A stretch of DNA of 64,000 nt from Cycas panzhihuaensis (lineage: Eukaryota > Cycadophyta): contig CM041465.1 in assembly GCA_023213395.1 (NCBI GenBank), positions 124,069,741-124,133,740 on the forward strand. The letters run 5' to 3'. Position 1 is the first letter of the stretch. Every line of letters starts with the position of its first letter. This document shows, in pieces, positions 43,831-55,166 of the stretch. Made by a program: the position numbers and the translations under genes. The notes under the pieces were generated by a model that was not told the DNA's origin, did no database searches, and saw only the letters and a list, made by a program, of their open reading frames with translations.

Positions 43831-44766
43831 TGTTGACTCAATATCTGTCCTACTAAGATATTCACTTGTCAAGGGTTTCCACTGTAGTCTAGGGTGTATT
43901 CATGGTCAACATATGAGTTAATATATTATACTATGACTCATAAATCCATAATACAATTTCAAACACAATTTTGTATCGTGCATTCATCACATGAGTACAC
44001 ACATAAGTTCCTCATAACTCTATTATTCCATTAAGCAATAATCAATGTTTACATGGCATTCTATCATACCATATCATCTGTACATCCACTTGGCTAATTA
44101 TCCATACCAGACCAAGCCCAATGGATCACTTTACTCATCTCTCACATCAATCTAGTCAATTGAATAGGTTTAAATAGGTCATGCATCCCTATTGGGGAAT
44201 GATTGTGACTAGGAGTCACAATTGTCCCTTTTTCATAATGCATGTCTCTTCATAACTAAACCTGGGTTAACCATTATGTTGTTTAATCATTCCACACATG
44301 CATCTGTATGGTTTTTTCCATGTGGCTCTCTTCTACCTTGAACATTCTGCATCTATTCCTTATGCATTCCTTGACTATGTTGTATGTGTTCTATGCCTAT
44401 AGTGCATTCCTACAACAGAACGCAAAGTGTTATGTACTCACTGTTCACTTTTTTCTTGTTTGTTCCTCATTTTGAATGCTTGTTGGATGATTCTCCTGTA
44501 TTTATTAGTCATATTAAATGACGATTAACCATACGTTCCTACCTTTGGATGCACAAGTATTGATTTTGACCCTAACATCTATCCCGAGTCAACAAAAATG
44601 GTTGAGCATCCTTGCTCAAACTCAAAATTTTCAAAAACTTTTCGTATTCTCCTCCTCCCTCTCTGAAATTAGGACTGCTCCATATAGTCACATTTTCAAA
44701 ATTTTGTTTTCTCTCAACTTTTTCCTAATGGCTTCAATCTATGCATTCCTGAATAGGAAAAGTTGA
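43831..44766 (-). mobile_element. GypD: minus-strand gypsy LTR with polypurine tract, truncated
   Basis: On the minus strand the LTR runs from TGTTAGGGTC at 44577 to GAGTCAACA at 43831 (747 bp). Its end resembles the GypB LTR end (TTGACAAG...AGTCAACA). The polypurine tract (TTCAGAGAGGGAGGAGGA) is at 44666-44649, about 70 bases before the LTR as in GypB. About 100 bases of interior remain, including gagcagtcctaa-like wording shared with GypB near 37255. CopD begins at about 44767, so the rest is lost. Confidence 0.75.
44649..44666 (-). promoter_or_regulatory. GypD polypurine tract
   Basis: A purine-only run apart from its first bases, separated from the LTR by the conserved spacer with GAGCAAGGATGCTCA. 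Confidence 0.65.
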
Positions 44767-45530
44767 CTATAGTTAATTTTAGCACATGGAAAGGAAAAAT
44801 ATAAGAAATACTATTCGCAAAAGGAGCTTGGGAGCAAACTAGAATGTCCTACCAAGACCACCTAGAGATGTTGAAGTTAAAGAATTTGATGAATGTGATC
44901 ATTATGCCCTTGTTGCAATTACTCTTTGCTACGGATCATGTATTCCCATACATCATCCACGCTAACTCTACTCACGAAGCTTGGAGTATTTTGTCTTCTC
45001 TTTATGCACAAGAGAATGTAGTTAGGGTTATTTTCCTAAAAGAAGGATTGTACAAAGAGAAAATGTCATCAAATGAAAGCGTAATTAGTTTTCTCACTAG
45101 GTTAAAAAGCCTACGTGAGAATCTAGCAGTTGCAAGAATTAAGGTAGATGGGCAAGAATTAGTACAACTGGTACTAAGAAAGCTTCCCAAGTCATATGAA
45201 AACTTTACCACCACTATATCTCTCTCTCTCCTAGTATAAAAAACATGTCTTTTGATGTCATGTGTGGTTAGTTGCTTTAATTTAAACAAAGAAAGAAAAA
45301 CTATGAAGAATCTAACTTGGAAAATACCTTTGCTTCAAAAGCCAAAATTTATGAAAGGATAGTTCAATCTCAACCTAGATGGGGGTCTGTAGGGAAAAAC
45401 AAAGGAAGGGCTCAAAGAAATGCACATCCTGTTTCCAAAAACCCATCCCAAAGAATAACGTGCTTCTATTGTGGGAAACTAGGATATTTTGTAAGAGACT
45501 GCAAGTATAGGAAAGCAGACATTGCTTGAG
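44767..45530 (+). pseudogene. CopD gag
   Basis: Begins VNFSTWKGKI near 44774 (the copia Gag start motif). The core at 44844-45236 reads HEAWSILSSLYAQENVV, LKEGLYKEKMSSNESVISF and LRKLPKSYENFTTTIS, a typical UBN2-type Gag. The knuckle CFYCGKLGYFVRDC near 45462-45503 has Tyr in place of the His. A frameshift lies near 45236. Confidence 0.88.
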
Positions 45531-46620
45531 GGTAAAAGGCAATAGGAAACTTCAATGGAGAAAAAGAATAAGAGGAAGGTGATACTGAAGAAACAACATT
45601 CATAGCAGCTTTATCTACCAAGATCTCATCTCAAAGCAATTGGTACATAGACTAGGGAGCCTCCAAACACATGACTCCAAACATGACTAATTCAAGAAGA
45701 TCAACAAGGACAGAACTAAGGTTGTAGTTGAGCTTGGAGACAACACTACTCACCCCATCCAAGGAAAAGGCACAGTACTAGTAACGATTGATGGAGAAAT
45801 TAAAAAGGTTGCCAATGTTTTATATGTACCACAGACGAAAAAGAATCTCCTTTTTATATTTCAGATGACTAAAAGGAATCTTAAGGTCACTTTTGAAGGT
45901 AATGAATGCCGCATCAAAAATAAAAATAAAGAAATCATAGGAAAAGGAGTAGAAGAAAATGGGCTCTATAAATTTGTAGCTACTCCTACAACTACAACTC
46001 CTCAAGCCCTCTTTGTAAATATTAATCATAAGAGTGAAATATGGCATTTAAGGTATGGGCATCTCTCTTATAATTACTTGTCTCAGCTAGAAACACACAA
46101 TATGGTAGAAGGTCTTCCTTCCATTAAAAGATCTTAATTAATTTGTGAAGGTTGCATGCTTGGAAAGCAACATCGGCAAAGATTTCATCTGATCTCCTGG
46201 CGATCTCAGAACAAGCTTGAGCTTATTCACAATGATATCTATGGCCCTACTAGTCTAGTTTTAATAGGACAATCCAAGTACTATTTGACATTTATAGATG
46301 ATTGCATGAGGAAAATTTGGATCTACTTCCTCAAAAACAAATATGAACCATTTCATATCTTTAAGGAATTCAAAGCCCGGGTTGAAAAGGAGAGGAAAAG
46401 AAAGATTAGGATCCTAGAGCCCTCCTCAATGGAAGCAACACTTCAAATATATATTGGACAAAAGCCATTAACACAGGTGCTTATCTTCTCAATAGGAGTC
46501 CCCCTATAGCCTTGGAAGAGATAACTCTTGAAGAAGCTTGGATAGGTAGAAAACCAAAGATGACACCTTTGATGAGTCTCTGTCCAATAATTTAGTTCAG
46601 AAATCAGAATCCTCCCCATT
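45531..46620 (+). pseudogene. CopD protease and integrase
   Basis: The protease site near 45640 reads WYID, stop, GASKHMTPN (the D-S-G-A position has a stop for Ser). The pre-integrase domain has WHLRYGHLSYNYLSQLETHN near 46042 and CEGCMLGKQH near 46145 (HHCC). The core has LELIHNDIYGP near 46220 (D1). A deletion after KRKIRIL near 46410 then removes the D2 and E segment. A later part, AINTGAYLLNRSP with ITLEEAWIGRKPK, is readable at 46465-46555 in another frame. Confidence 0.85.
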
Positions 46621-47326
46621 CTACTCAGTGGATAAAGAAGAAATTGTAAAAAACTATAATTTTGAAATTCAAGCAAAAGAAGATCAAGCAGGTACTCAAG
46701 AAGCCACATCCAGCAGACAAGGTAGTTCAGTAGATGGACAACATAGTACAACAAGGAAAGTGCCTAAATGGTATGTTGAGACTCTACAAGATTCAGAAAT
46801 CCAAAATATTAAAGATTTAGAAAGAGGAAGGACTAGAAATCAAGTCCAACATTCTCTCCTATGTAACACTAAGCCTGTAACTTATGAAGAAGCTAGTACA
46901 AATAAAAACTAGGTACAAGCCATGGACAAAGAAATCAACATAATCGAAAGGAATAATGCCTAGGATCTAGTTCCACCACCACCAAATAAACCCATTATAG
47001 GATGTAAACGAGTCTTCAAAGCAAAAGAAGAGGCAAATGGAACTATTGAGAAACACGAGGCTTGACTAGTTGGCCAAGGCTATACCCAAACCAAAGGAAT
47101 AAACTATGACGAGACTTTTGCTCCCGTAGAAAAAATGATCATCATCAAAACTATCCTAGCTACTATTATACAACATGGGTGGAAAGTGTACCATATGGAC
47201 GTTAAAGGGGCATTCCTAAATAGTAACCTATCTAAAGAGGTTTTTACATGGAACAGTCACCTAGTTACATAATGGATGGAGAAGAGCACTTGGTGTGTAA
47301 ATTAAGAAAGGTCCTATATGGGCTAA
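46621..47326 (+). pseudogene. CopD reverse transcriptase, N-terminal half
   Basis: The linker QAKEDQAGTQEATSSRQGSS and VPKWYVETLQDSEI lead into RT: AMDKEINIIERNNA near 46920, PPPPNKPIIGCKRVFKAK near 46975, INYDETFAPVEKM near 47100, MDVKGAFLNSNL near 47197 and LYGLRL near 47312, where the insertion begins. Confidence 0.85.
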
Positions 47327-47617
47327 GACTAGTGTAGACTGTATAATAGTTTGGAAGTGTTGATAGTCACCCCTAAGATATCAATATTTGGCTTGCATGG
47401 GTACATGTGTATTTCAGGCTACCATATTTCTCCCTAGATAGAGTGCTTATAATAGGGAAGCCTAAGACATCGATAATTGGTTTTCGTCCAGGATGTTACT
47501 CAACCAGAGTGCTTATAATACAAAGAGTTGTGTGTTTAAGAAGAGGTGTAGGTGGCAAGGGCAATAGTAGTAGCAATAGCTTGAGTGCAAGTGGTGGTTA
47601 CGTGTCAAGACAACTAT

Positions 47618-47623
<6 letters not shown>

Positions 47624-47688
<65 letters not shown>
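47624..47688. repeat. (TA)n microsatellite
   Basis: About 32 uninterrupted TA units. Confidence 0.97.
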
Positions 47689-47694
<6 letters not shown>

Positions 47695-47695
<1 letters not shown>

Positions 47696-47745
47696 ACTCC
47701 GCTCCATTTGATGGGAGTAAATAAGATAAGAAAATTATCTATCTA

Positions 47746-47801
<56 letters not shown>

Positions 47802-47879
47802 CACACACACACACGTGTGTGTGTGTGGGTGTGTAGATAATTTTTTTATCTTATTTACTCCCATCAATGGAGCGGAGTA
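47695..47879. repeat. Large inverted repeat enclosing mixed microsatellites
   Basis: Arms of about 46 bp (47695-47741 and 47834-47879) are inverted copies with a few differences. Between them run (ATCT)n, (CT)n, (TA)n, (CA)n and (GT)n in order. The last two are themselves complementary, so the whole can fold into one long stem. Confidence 0.85.
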
Positions 47880-47906
47880 AATATTCATCAGGGAACCTAT
47901 CGGCAC

Positions 47907-48999
47907 AAAAAGCTCCAAGATCCTAGTATAACAAGATAGACCAACATCTAAAACAATGTGGATTCTTGAGATGTGGAGCTAATCCAGGTCTTTATATACA
48001 CAAAATAACAAATGAAAAAATAACCATAATTGTTGTGTATGTAGATGATCTCCTCATCACTAGATACAACATAGGAAGAATATCAGAAATAAAACACATC
48101 ATGAGCACATCCTTTGAGATGACGGATTTGGGGTTGTTTCACTACTACCTAGGAGTGGAGGTGGATCAATAGCAATTTTTTTTTTTTTGTCGCAAACAAA
48201 TATGTCAAAAGACTATTGTATAACTTCGACATGGAAGATTATAAGCTAGTAGCTACACCAATGGAAACAAGGAGCAAATCTACTATAGATAATAAAGGGA
48301 AACCAGTAAATTAAACCTTATATGGAAGGTCAACCGATAAATAAAATCTTATTTAACTTACAACAAACAGACATGATATTGTATATGTTGTTTGAATAAT
48401 TTCTAGGTACATGACAACTCCCAAAGAGATTCACTAAAAAATGGCTAGAAGAATACTTAGATATATCAAAGGAACCCTCAATTTAGGGTTACAATATTCA
48501 AAAGCTCAAGTAGTCAAATTGATTAGATACATAGATTTTGATTGGGTAGGAGAAGTCAATGACAAAAAATCCATTACTACGTACTATTTCAGCCTAGGCA
48601 TAGGGACCATCTCATGGTGCAACAAAAAACAACCAACTATTGCATTGTCCTCAACAAAAGTTGAATACAAGGTTGTTGTGAGCACCTCTTGTGAAGCCAT
48701 CCGGCTTAAAAGGATGTTGGAAAAATTAAATTAGTCACAATCTTCTCCAATTCCAATATACCATGACGACCAGAGTGCAATCAATGACAAAAAACCCTAT
48801 TTTTCATGCCAAGACAATGTATCGAAGTTCATCATCATTTTATTCAAAGAAGGGTTCATCAAAAGGAAATAGAACTAGTATACTACCCAAGTGAAGAAGA
48901 ATTAGCAGATATCTTCACCAAGGCACTAGGGAAACAGAAATTTCAGCATCTCAAGCAATAGATTGGGGTAGGATTGAGGGAATAAACATTATGGGGGGT
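47907..48999 (+). pseudogene. CopD reverse transcriptase, C-terminal half, and RNase H
   Basis: Resumes with APRS-stop-YNKIDQHLKQCGF. The catalytic box VVYVDDLLITR near 48030 is intact, followed by SFEMTDLGLFHYYLGVEV near 48110. RNase H: ILRYIKGTLNLGLQY near 48455, YIDFDWVGEVNDKKSITTYY near 48530 and QPTIALSSTKVEYKVVV near 48630. The final part near 48900-48970 matches the copia C-terminus (ADIFTKALGKQKF). Stops and shifts occur at 48170-48440. Confidence 0.88.
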
Positions 49000-49206
49000 T
49001 GTTAGAGATAATGTTTATCCCGATGTATATAACTTATGTCCACAGGATTATAACTTATGTTTTTATCTTAGCTGATTAAGGGTTATGTGTCCTTTCCCCT
49101 TGTTATGCATGTAGGACACTTGTCACTCATGCAGAAGGTCTTCTCTTATATTTATGCACATTCTCTCAATGGATTAATCAATGAATTATTACTCATTCTA
49201 TCTTCA
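49000..49206 (+). repeat. CopD 3' LTR
   Basis: Starts TGTTAGAGATAATG right after the polypurine tract. The end is set at the CA before GypE sequence resumes and could be up to 16 bases later. It is short for a plant copia LTR (about 207 bp). The 5' partner is absent. Confidence 0.65.
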
Positions 49207-49809
49207 TATTGCTCAGAATTCAGCTAATGGAGAAGAAATTGTCCCTATGAAAAGGCAAGGCAAGAAGGTAAACATATGTGCAAAAGATGTGGGCCAAGTA
49301 ATCATGATTCTCAGAATTGTCCACTAACAACAAAGATATATAACTTAGCTACTATAGTTTGGGATGAACCATAAACACACAATGTTAATTACTAAATAAA
49401 GGCTAGAAAAGACAAGAATAAGGATCCGTCCAATTTTGACAACCTAAAAGTGGAGAAAGATTTCATTAAGCAAAAGCAACACTACACGAAGTTACTAAGA
49501 ACATCTAACTAAATAAACCAATCGATTCAAGACCTCTATTATCCAAGTATATAAGAGGGGAGCATCTCATTTGAAAAGCACCCCAACAATGTTTGAAGCA
49601 AACATTATGTCAATAGGAGAAAAGTTAGAAGTCTTAAAGTGTTTTGCAAAATAGCTTGGGTTGGCCACACCATTATCCATAACGTTTGAATTATGGAAAT
49701 TCAATCTATATGGGAAGAAACCAATTGACCATCAAAAATCCCTTAAACATGTATGTCCAATGGTTGATGGTGCTATCAAAGTTGATATGAGGATATGCAA
49801 TAAAACACG
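49207..49809 (+). pseudogene. GypE gag end and protease linker
   Basis: A perfect zinc knuckle CKRCGPSNHDSQNC (near 49280-49321) closely matches the fourth knuckle of GypB (CNNCGPSEHRTKDC). Then come LTTKIYNLATIVWDEP and a stop. A further frame at 49600-49809 reads LGLATPLSITFELWKFNLYG and PMVDGAIKVDMRICNKT up to the CopE insertion. It continues after CopF at 62843. Confidence 0.7.
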
Positions 49810-50332
49810 TATTGAGAATGGGACATTAAGCCTATGGCCTTTAGAATCTAAACGAGAGGAAAGATTGCTATGAGAATGAAGATGATTAGCATCTAATCAA
49901 GCTAGCATGGAGATGAGCACTATGAGCAAGCATAAGCATGAGGGCACAAAATATGGAGGAGAAGGAATTGATTCAACTCTAAATAAATAAGAAGCTGATA
50001 TTAACCAAGAACAACAGCATAACACAATAACACTCAGTCTTGTAAAATACATGAAGAATTGTCTCAATATATAGAGACTCAGGAGTGTTGCATGTTTGAC
50101 GAATGTCAAACATACAAGCATGCTAGTTGCACATGGGACAAGTGTCCCTTAAAGCTCTCTTGTGAACATAAGTTCATGAGGGTACATTAACCCTCAAGTT
50201 ACAACCTTCTGCAACTAAAAATAAAGTAGGTGCGTACTTTATCACTTTAAGTGATAAGTCCCACTAACATAAAGTACATTAATAAAACATTACAAAGTAC
50301 ATCACTTAACATTTAAACATAAAGGTTTAACA
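49810..50332 (-). repeat. CopE 3' LTR
   Basis: Matches 55167-55690 throughout with about 10% visible differences. The left edge TATTGAG stands for TGTTGAG. Contains an inverted phrase tgacgaatgtca near 50097. Confidence 0.92.
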
Positions 50333-50358
50333 ATGCCCCCACCCCCCCCCCCCTCTTA
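50333..50358 (-). promoter_or_regulatory. CopE polypurine tract
   Basis: On the minus strand this is a run of G with one T next to the LTR. The long homopolymer (12 C on the plus strand) has probably expanded. Confidence 0.8.
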
Positions 50359-52013
50359 ATGTTTACAATGTTAAGTCAGACACCAAGACCATCTCTGGAT
50401 TTCTCAAACTTCTCTCTACCAAGTGACTTGGTAAAGATATATGCAATCTGTTGGTCTATGGGCCTAAAGAAATGTTGATCTCACTGTTCTAAACATGCTC
50501 CCTAATACAATGGTGATGAACCTCAATGCGCTTGGTCTATGCATGAAAAATTGGATTCTTGGTTAACTTGAGCACACTTTGATTGTTGCAATAGAGGCTA
50601 ATGGGGTGATCCTACTTAAGTCCAAGCTCTCCAAGAATCTGCCTTAGCCAAATAGCCTCACAAGTTGCACTGACTGCAACTTTTTACTTAGCTTCTATGG
50701 ATGACAAGGTAACATTGGGTTGCTTCTTACAACTCCACGAAATGACTCCTAAACCAAGGGTGAAAAAGTATCCCGAGGTCAATCTGCAACTATCTTAGCA
50801 ACCTGCCCAATCAAAATTCGAGAACTCCTCCAAAATGAAGTTCTCATTATGAGTATATTGAAGGCCATGTTGCAATATGCCTTTGATGTATCTTAGTATA
50901 TGCTTTATTGCATTCAATGTTTCTGATTAGGCTGAGACATATATCTGGAACAAATTCCAACTGCAAATGAAATATCTAGTTTAGTGTTGGTGAGGTAGAT
51001 TAGGCTACCCAGTAGTTGCCGGTATAATGTAGGATTTGTTGGTTCTACTTCCTCATCAAGTGATAACTGAGTGCCATTCTCCATAGGTGTTGGAGATGGT
51101 TCATAGTCCTCCATTCTGAAAGGCTGCAAAATGTCCCAAGAATACTTTGCTTGGTAAATGAAAATATGACCTGGCTGCTACCATACCTCCATGCTTAAAA
51201 ACTAATGGAGGAGTCCAAGATCAGTCATCTCAAAGCTCCTCTTAAGATCATCTTGGAGAATCTAAATCATCTTAGTGTCATTCCCTGTGATCACTAAGTC
51301 ATCAACATACAACACGACAAGGACAACATGGTTCTCCTTAACTTTTATATACAAGTTGGGATTTGATGTGGATCAATGATATCCATGTCTCAAAATATAG
51401 TCATTGATTTTAGAGTACCATGCTCTTGGGGCATGTTTTAAGCCATACAAAACCTTCTTGAGGTGACAGACCGAATGTTCTTTACCTTGTTCAATATAAC
51501 TAGGAGGTTGCTCCAAATATACCTCCTCTTAAAGATCGTCGTTGAGAAAGGTGCTCTTCACATCCATTTGGTAGATTAGCCACTTGCATTGATCAGCTAA
51601 GGCCAATATGAGTCTAATGGTATTCATGTTTGTGATTGGTGCAAAGGTCTCCTCATAACCAATGACTTCTTTTTCTATAAAATTCTTTGCAACAACTTGA
51701 ACCTTATGATGCTTGATTGAACCATCAGAGCGGAATTTGGTTTTATAAACCCATTTGCAACTGATTGCCTCTTTGTTTTTAGGCAATTTCACCAAATCCT
51801 ATGTTCCATTCTTTTCAATAGAATGGATTTCTTCATCCATGGAAGCTTTCCACTTTTCACTTTTATATGCCTCCTCAAAAGTGGAAGGCTCGTCAACACA
51901 AAGCACTTCATTCACAAGTGCATAGTTTATTTGTTGTCTCATCTTTGATGGACGTTTTCCTTCTATGATCTGACTATCCCATATTGTCTTTGTATACCAT
52001 TTGAGTAACTTCT
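50359..52013 (-). pseudogene. CopE reverse transcriptase and RNase H
   Basis: RT from about 51850: MDEEIHSIEKNGT, ISCKWVYKTKFRSDGSIKHH, YEETFAPITNMNTIRLIL near 51650, YQMDVKSTFLNDDL near 51545. After a stop come VLYGLKHAPRAWYSKIND near 51450, the intact box VLYVDDLVITGND near 51305 and SFEMTDLGLLH near 51230. RNase H: GSLIYLTNTKLDISFAVGIC near 50990; further blocks with SCKKQPNVTLSSIEAK near 50720. Four or more stops. Confidence 0.9.
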
Positions 52014-53110
52014 TTATAGAAGTAGCTTCAACCTCAATATGCTCTTGCTGTAAAGGTTGATCAAATGAAGAAGTGTTAGGGTCAAGTGGAACTGAATTTG
52101 AATAGATGGAGACAAAGTAGAAGCAACAAGAACAGAAGATGTACATGGTGTAGATGATTGTGAGGGAAGAAAATCCTCAACAACCTTTTTACCTTTTTCA
52201 TTGGGAGATTGGATGGATGCAGATTCCAACTGCTCATTATCTTCAACAAAGATTACATCTCTAAAAAGATGCATTTTCTTAGTAGTGGGATCATATATCC
52301 TATATGCTTTATTGTGAATAGCATAGCCAACAAAAATACATTTGAGACTATTTTTATCTAACTTGGTTCTTTGTTGATGGGGAATATGCATATAAGAAGT
52401 ACACCCAAAAGTCATTGAATTGCTAACTATTAGCTTTCTGCCAAACCAAGCCTCCTCTAGTGTGATGTCGGTGACTGTTGTAGTTGGACTCCTGTTTACC
52501 ACATAGATTACTGTGTGGAATGCTTCTACCCAATAGGAATGAGGTAGCCCTTTTACATGCATTATTGCTTTGGCTTTATTAGCCAAAGTCCTATTCATCT
52601 GGTCAGAAACTCCATTCTACTATAGTGTGTGAGGAGTAGTGAGTTGTCGCCTGATCCCATGAGCCTTGCAAAATTGATTGAATTCCCTTGAGGTAAATTT
52701 ACCTCCATTATTTGATCTCAAGATTTCGATTGAGTATCCAGATTCATTTTCCACCTCTAGTTTGAATTCTTTAAATTTTTTAAATACCTCTAATTTTTGC
52801 CTGATGAAGTACATCCAAACTTTATGTCAAAAATCATCGATGAAGGTGATGTAATACAAAGCTCCTCTAAGCATGGGTTCATATAAATCTATATGGATTA
52901 GCTGTAAGGGTTGCAATGTATGCCATGAATTGCCTTTAGGAAAAAGTTGTCTATGCTGAGTCCCCATAATACATGCTTCACAAAGACACTTTGAGGCAAT
53001 TATCTTAGGAAGCACATACACCATGTTTTTACGGAACATCATCTTGATATTTTCTAGGATTAAGTGGCCTAGTCTATTATGCCAAAGCTGATCTTTTGAC
53101 ATAGATTGGG
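52014..53110 (-). pseudogene. CopE integrase
   Basis: The pre-integrase zinc motif LWHNRLGHLILENIK near 53090 and CLCEACIMGTQHRQLFPKG near 52985 (HHCC). Core: LIHIDLYEPM near 52895 (D1), ILRSNNGGKFTSREFN near 52720 where D2 is N, then MNRTLANKAKAIMHVKGLP near 52598 with the catalytic E just upstream in a broken frame. C-terminal: TFGCTSYMHIPHQQRT, LKCIFVGYAIHNKAYRIYDP and MHLFRDVIFVEDNEQ near 52260. The frame at 52598-52014 is fully open (194 codons). Confidence 0.9.
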
Positions 53111-53760
53111 GACAGAATAGGCAGGTGTTATATCAAGTGTTACGTTTGATGCATCCAATTTGTAAAGTCCATGGTCCTCATGACCAATGACTACCACTTG
53201 ATCATTTTTGTCACTAATTGCATTTTCCACCTCTAAATAAAATACTTATTTGTTGTTTGTCCAACTGACTAACAGATAAGAGGTTTTTCTCTATTGAAGG
53301 TATCAGATAGGCATCTCCAATGGGAAATGTGGAAGTAGGGTTGTTAGGTGAATGAAATGAGGCAATTTTGCCTATACCAAAAATCTCAACAGATTCATTA
53401 TTACCAAATGTAATAGATTGGCCTCTTACTTCTTTGACGTTGTAAAGTAATTCTTCATTGTCAGTCATATGCTGAGATGCCCTAAATCAATTGTCCAAGT
53501 GTTATCACTTCCACATTTATGATAAGCACAAAACATTTTATCTTCATCTGCAAATTGGTTTGAGTGGTGTTGGTTGCCACTTCTAAAGCCCCCCCTTCCT
53601 CTTTGACCTCCTCGAAATCCATCTCGATTTGGTATAGGGGGTGGTTGCTGCTACAGTTGCTACTAAAATTGTTATTGACAAGGCAATTGTTGTTGTTGTT
53701 GCTGTTGACGTTGCTGCTGGAATTGATGCTATTGTTGCAAATCTAATTGCTTCTTTCTAC
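53111..53760 (-). pseudogene. CopE protease and linker
   Basis: The active site near 53495 reads TIDLGHLS where the family has VDSGATQH (compare CopF), so Ser is Leu and the frame shifts right after. The 84-codon frame 53468-53214 gives DNEELLYNVKEVRGQSITFG and YLIPSIEKNLLSVSQLDKQQ. An RGGQRGRGG-type basic stretch and a Q-rich stretch (53590-53730) link to Gag. Confidence 0.85.
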
Positions 53761-54650
53761 ATTCTGGAGCTATGTGGCCCACCTTGCCATAATAATGACA
53801 TATTACATTAGTTTTAGATGTTCCAATGTTCATGTTCCCAAACTGTTTTTGAAGTGATTGTTTGGGACTCTATTTGGCCTTGAACTTAACCGTGAATACT
53901 CCTGAAGTTGATGGTTCTTCTTACCGCAAGTAAATTTGTTCTTCTTGAAGAAAGAGACTCTCAAGCTTATTGAAAGCGAAAGTAGCCAATGTACTGTCTC
54001 TTGTAATTGATGAGATGAATCCATTATATTCCTTTGGCAAAGCATGCAAAGTTGAAGTTACAAATTCATCTCTAGAAACTAGTTTACTAAGAGTATTTAA
54101 CTCATTACAAATCTCTTTGATAATAAATAAGAATGCCGACATGGGTTTTACAAATTTCAAAGAATACAACTTTTCTTTGATCATCATGATATGACCCTCA
54201 TCTTGCCTTTCATCCAATGAAGACAAAGTATCCAAAGCTTCTTTTGATGTTTTAGCACATGCAATATTTTGGTCTACATTCACATCAATAATCATATGCA
54301 AAAATGCTAAGACAATCTCATCCTTAGCCTCCTAAGCAGCAACTAAAATAGGATCAAGAGGAAGAAGCACAGTATTATCAGTTGGAAGGTGGAACTTAAG
54401 CGACAAAAACTTTGAGTTTCCAAGTCATTTGTTAGTTTCAAGACCTTTTGATAAATTTAAACATTGTGGCACATAAGTGAATAGTTGATCGATGAGAACT
54501 CAATGCATGAAGATCGAATTGCCATGTAACTTTAGAGGCAGGGACATGCACGTAGATTAAAGATACGTCTAAATTTTTAGGAGTAACTTTGTATGAGGGG
54601 ATCAAACCACAAACGCAATTGGAAGGGTGCACGACCATGTGAACTTGAAC
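53761..54650 (-). pseudogene. CopE gag
   Basis: From about 54440 the frame reads FLSLKFHLPTDNTVLLPLDP, then A-A-stop-EAKDEIVLAFLH, then MIIDVNVDQNIACAKTSKEA, LDTLSSLDERQDEGHIMMIK, FVKPMSAFLFIIKEICNELN and HALPKEYNGFISSITRDS. The knuckle near 53810-53768 is CHYYGKVGHIAPEC with the second Cys changed to Tyr. Used as reference to detect the inverted gag segment in CopF. Confidence 0.88.
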
Positions 54651-55151
54651 AACTATCGTACTCCAGTCAAGGGTTTAAAACCTTGTTGAAATGCTTCAAA
54701 ACTCTTCTCCAGAGTCAATACCACCTGTAGAAAGTGAGAAAGCAAGCCTGCACTGATAGATCTAGAAGAAACAAATATTTTTTATTTAAAAAAATTTGCC
54801 TAGAATGAAGAAATCTGCCCAATGTGAAAAGATATCTCTTTGCATGTGAGGTGCAGGCAAAGAGAGATGAATATGGAACTAATTCTCAATCAAAAAACAA
54901 GGATACTTCAGAGATCTATATCAATAAACCTACAAAAATTATTTTTTTATTACAAAAAATCAAGAAAAAACACTGATTTTAGTAATATTTTATTGTCGCA
55001 CCTAACGAAAAGAGCTTGGAAATATTGGTGAAAAAATAAAAAAAGATGACCAAACTAAACCTTGGATTACCTTCAGAGAGCGAAGGTCGTCACCAAGGGT
55101 TCGGAACCCTCTCACAAACCAAAAAAAGTAGCAAAAAAGCTCCTCTCACAA
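54651..55151 (-). other. CopE leader
   Basis: About 500 bases between primer site and gag. No reading frame of interest. Confidence 0.6.
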
Positions 55152-55164
55152 GGCTCTGATACCA
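55152..55164 (-). promoter_or_regulatory. CopE primer binding site (tRNA-iMet)
   Basis: On the minus strand TGGTATCAGAGCC follows the LTR end CTCAACA after two T bases. It is a perfect match to the standard site. Confidence 0.95.
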
Positions 55165-55166
55165 AA

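Larger units (their letters stand above)
47327..47906. mobile_element. Foldback/microsatellite insertion in CopD RT
   Basis: A 580-bp block splits the conserved LYGLKQ/APRSWYN motif of CopD RT. It contains two copies of agagtgcttataata (near 47441 and 47505), a (TA)n run at 47624-47688, and long inverted arms (47695-47741 and 47834-47879) enclosing mixed microsatellites. The first arm reads tactccgctccat, then gatgggagtaaataa, then gataa. The palindrome at 22835-22870 uses the same core. It may be a MITE-like or SINE-like element; no terminal duplication was identified. Confidence 0.6.
44767..49206 (+). mobile_element. CopD: Ty1/copia element, 5' truncated
   Basis: Plus-strand copia with gag, protease, partly deleted integrase, RT and RNase H, a polypurine tract (tatggggggt, 48990-48999) and one short 3' LTR (49000-49206). 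No 5' LTR: the gag begins directly at the junction with GypD. It has a large insertion in RT (47327-47906). Confidence 0.85.

Noticed and set aside
47440-47540. tRNA gene or tRNA-derived SINE head
   Set aside because: The agagtgcttataata words resemble part of a tRNA D-arm region, but no cloverleaf or B box of acceptable quality could be built.
47407-47836. Frames of repeated IYIYIY and LSLSLS
   Set aside because: Pure microsatellite translation.
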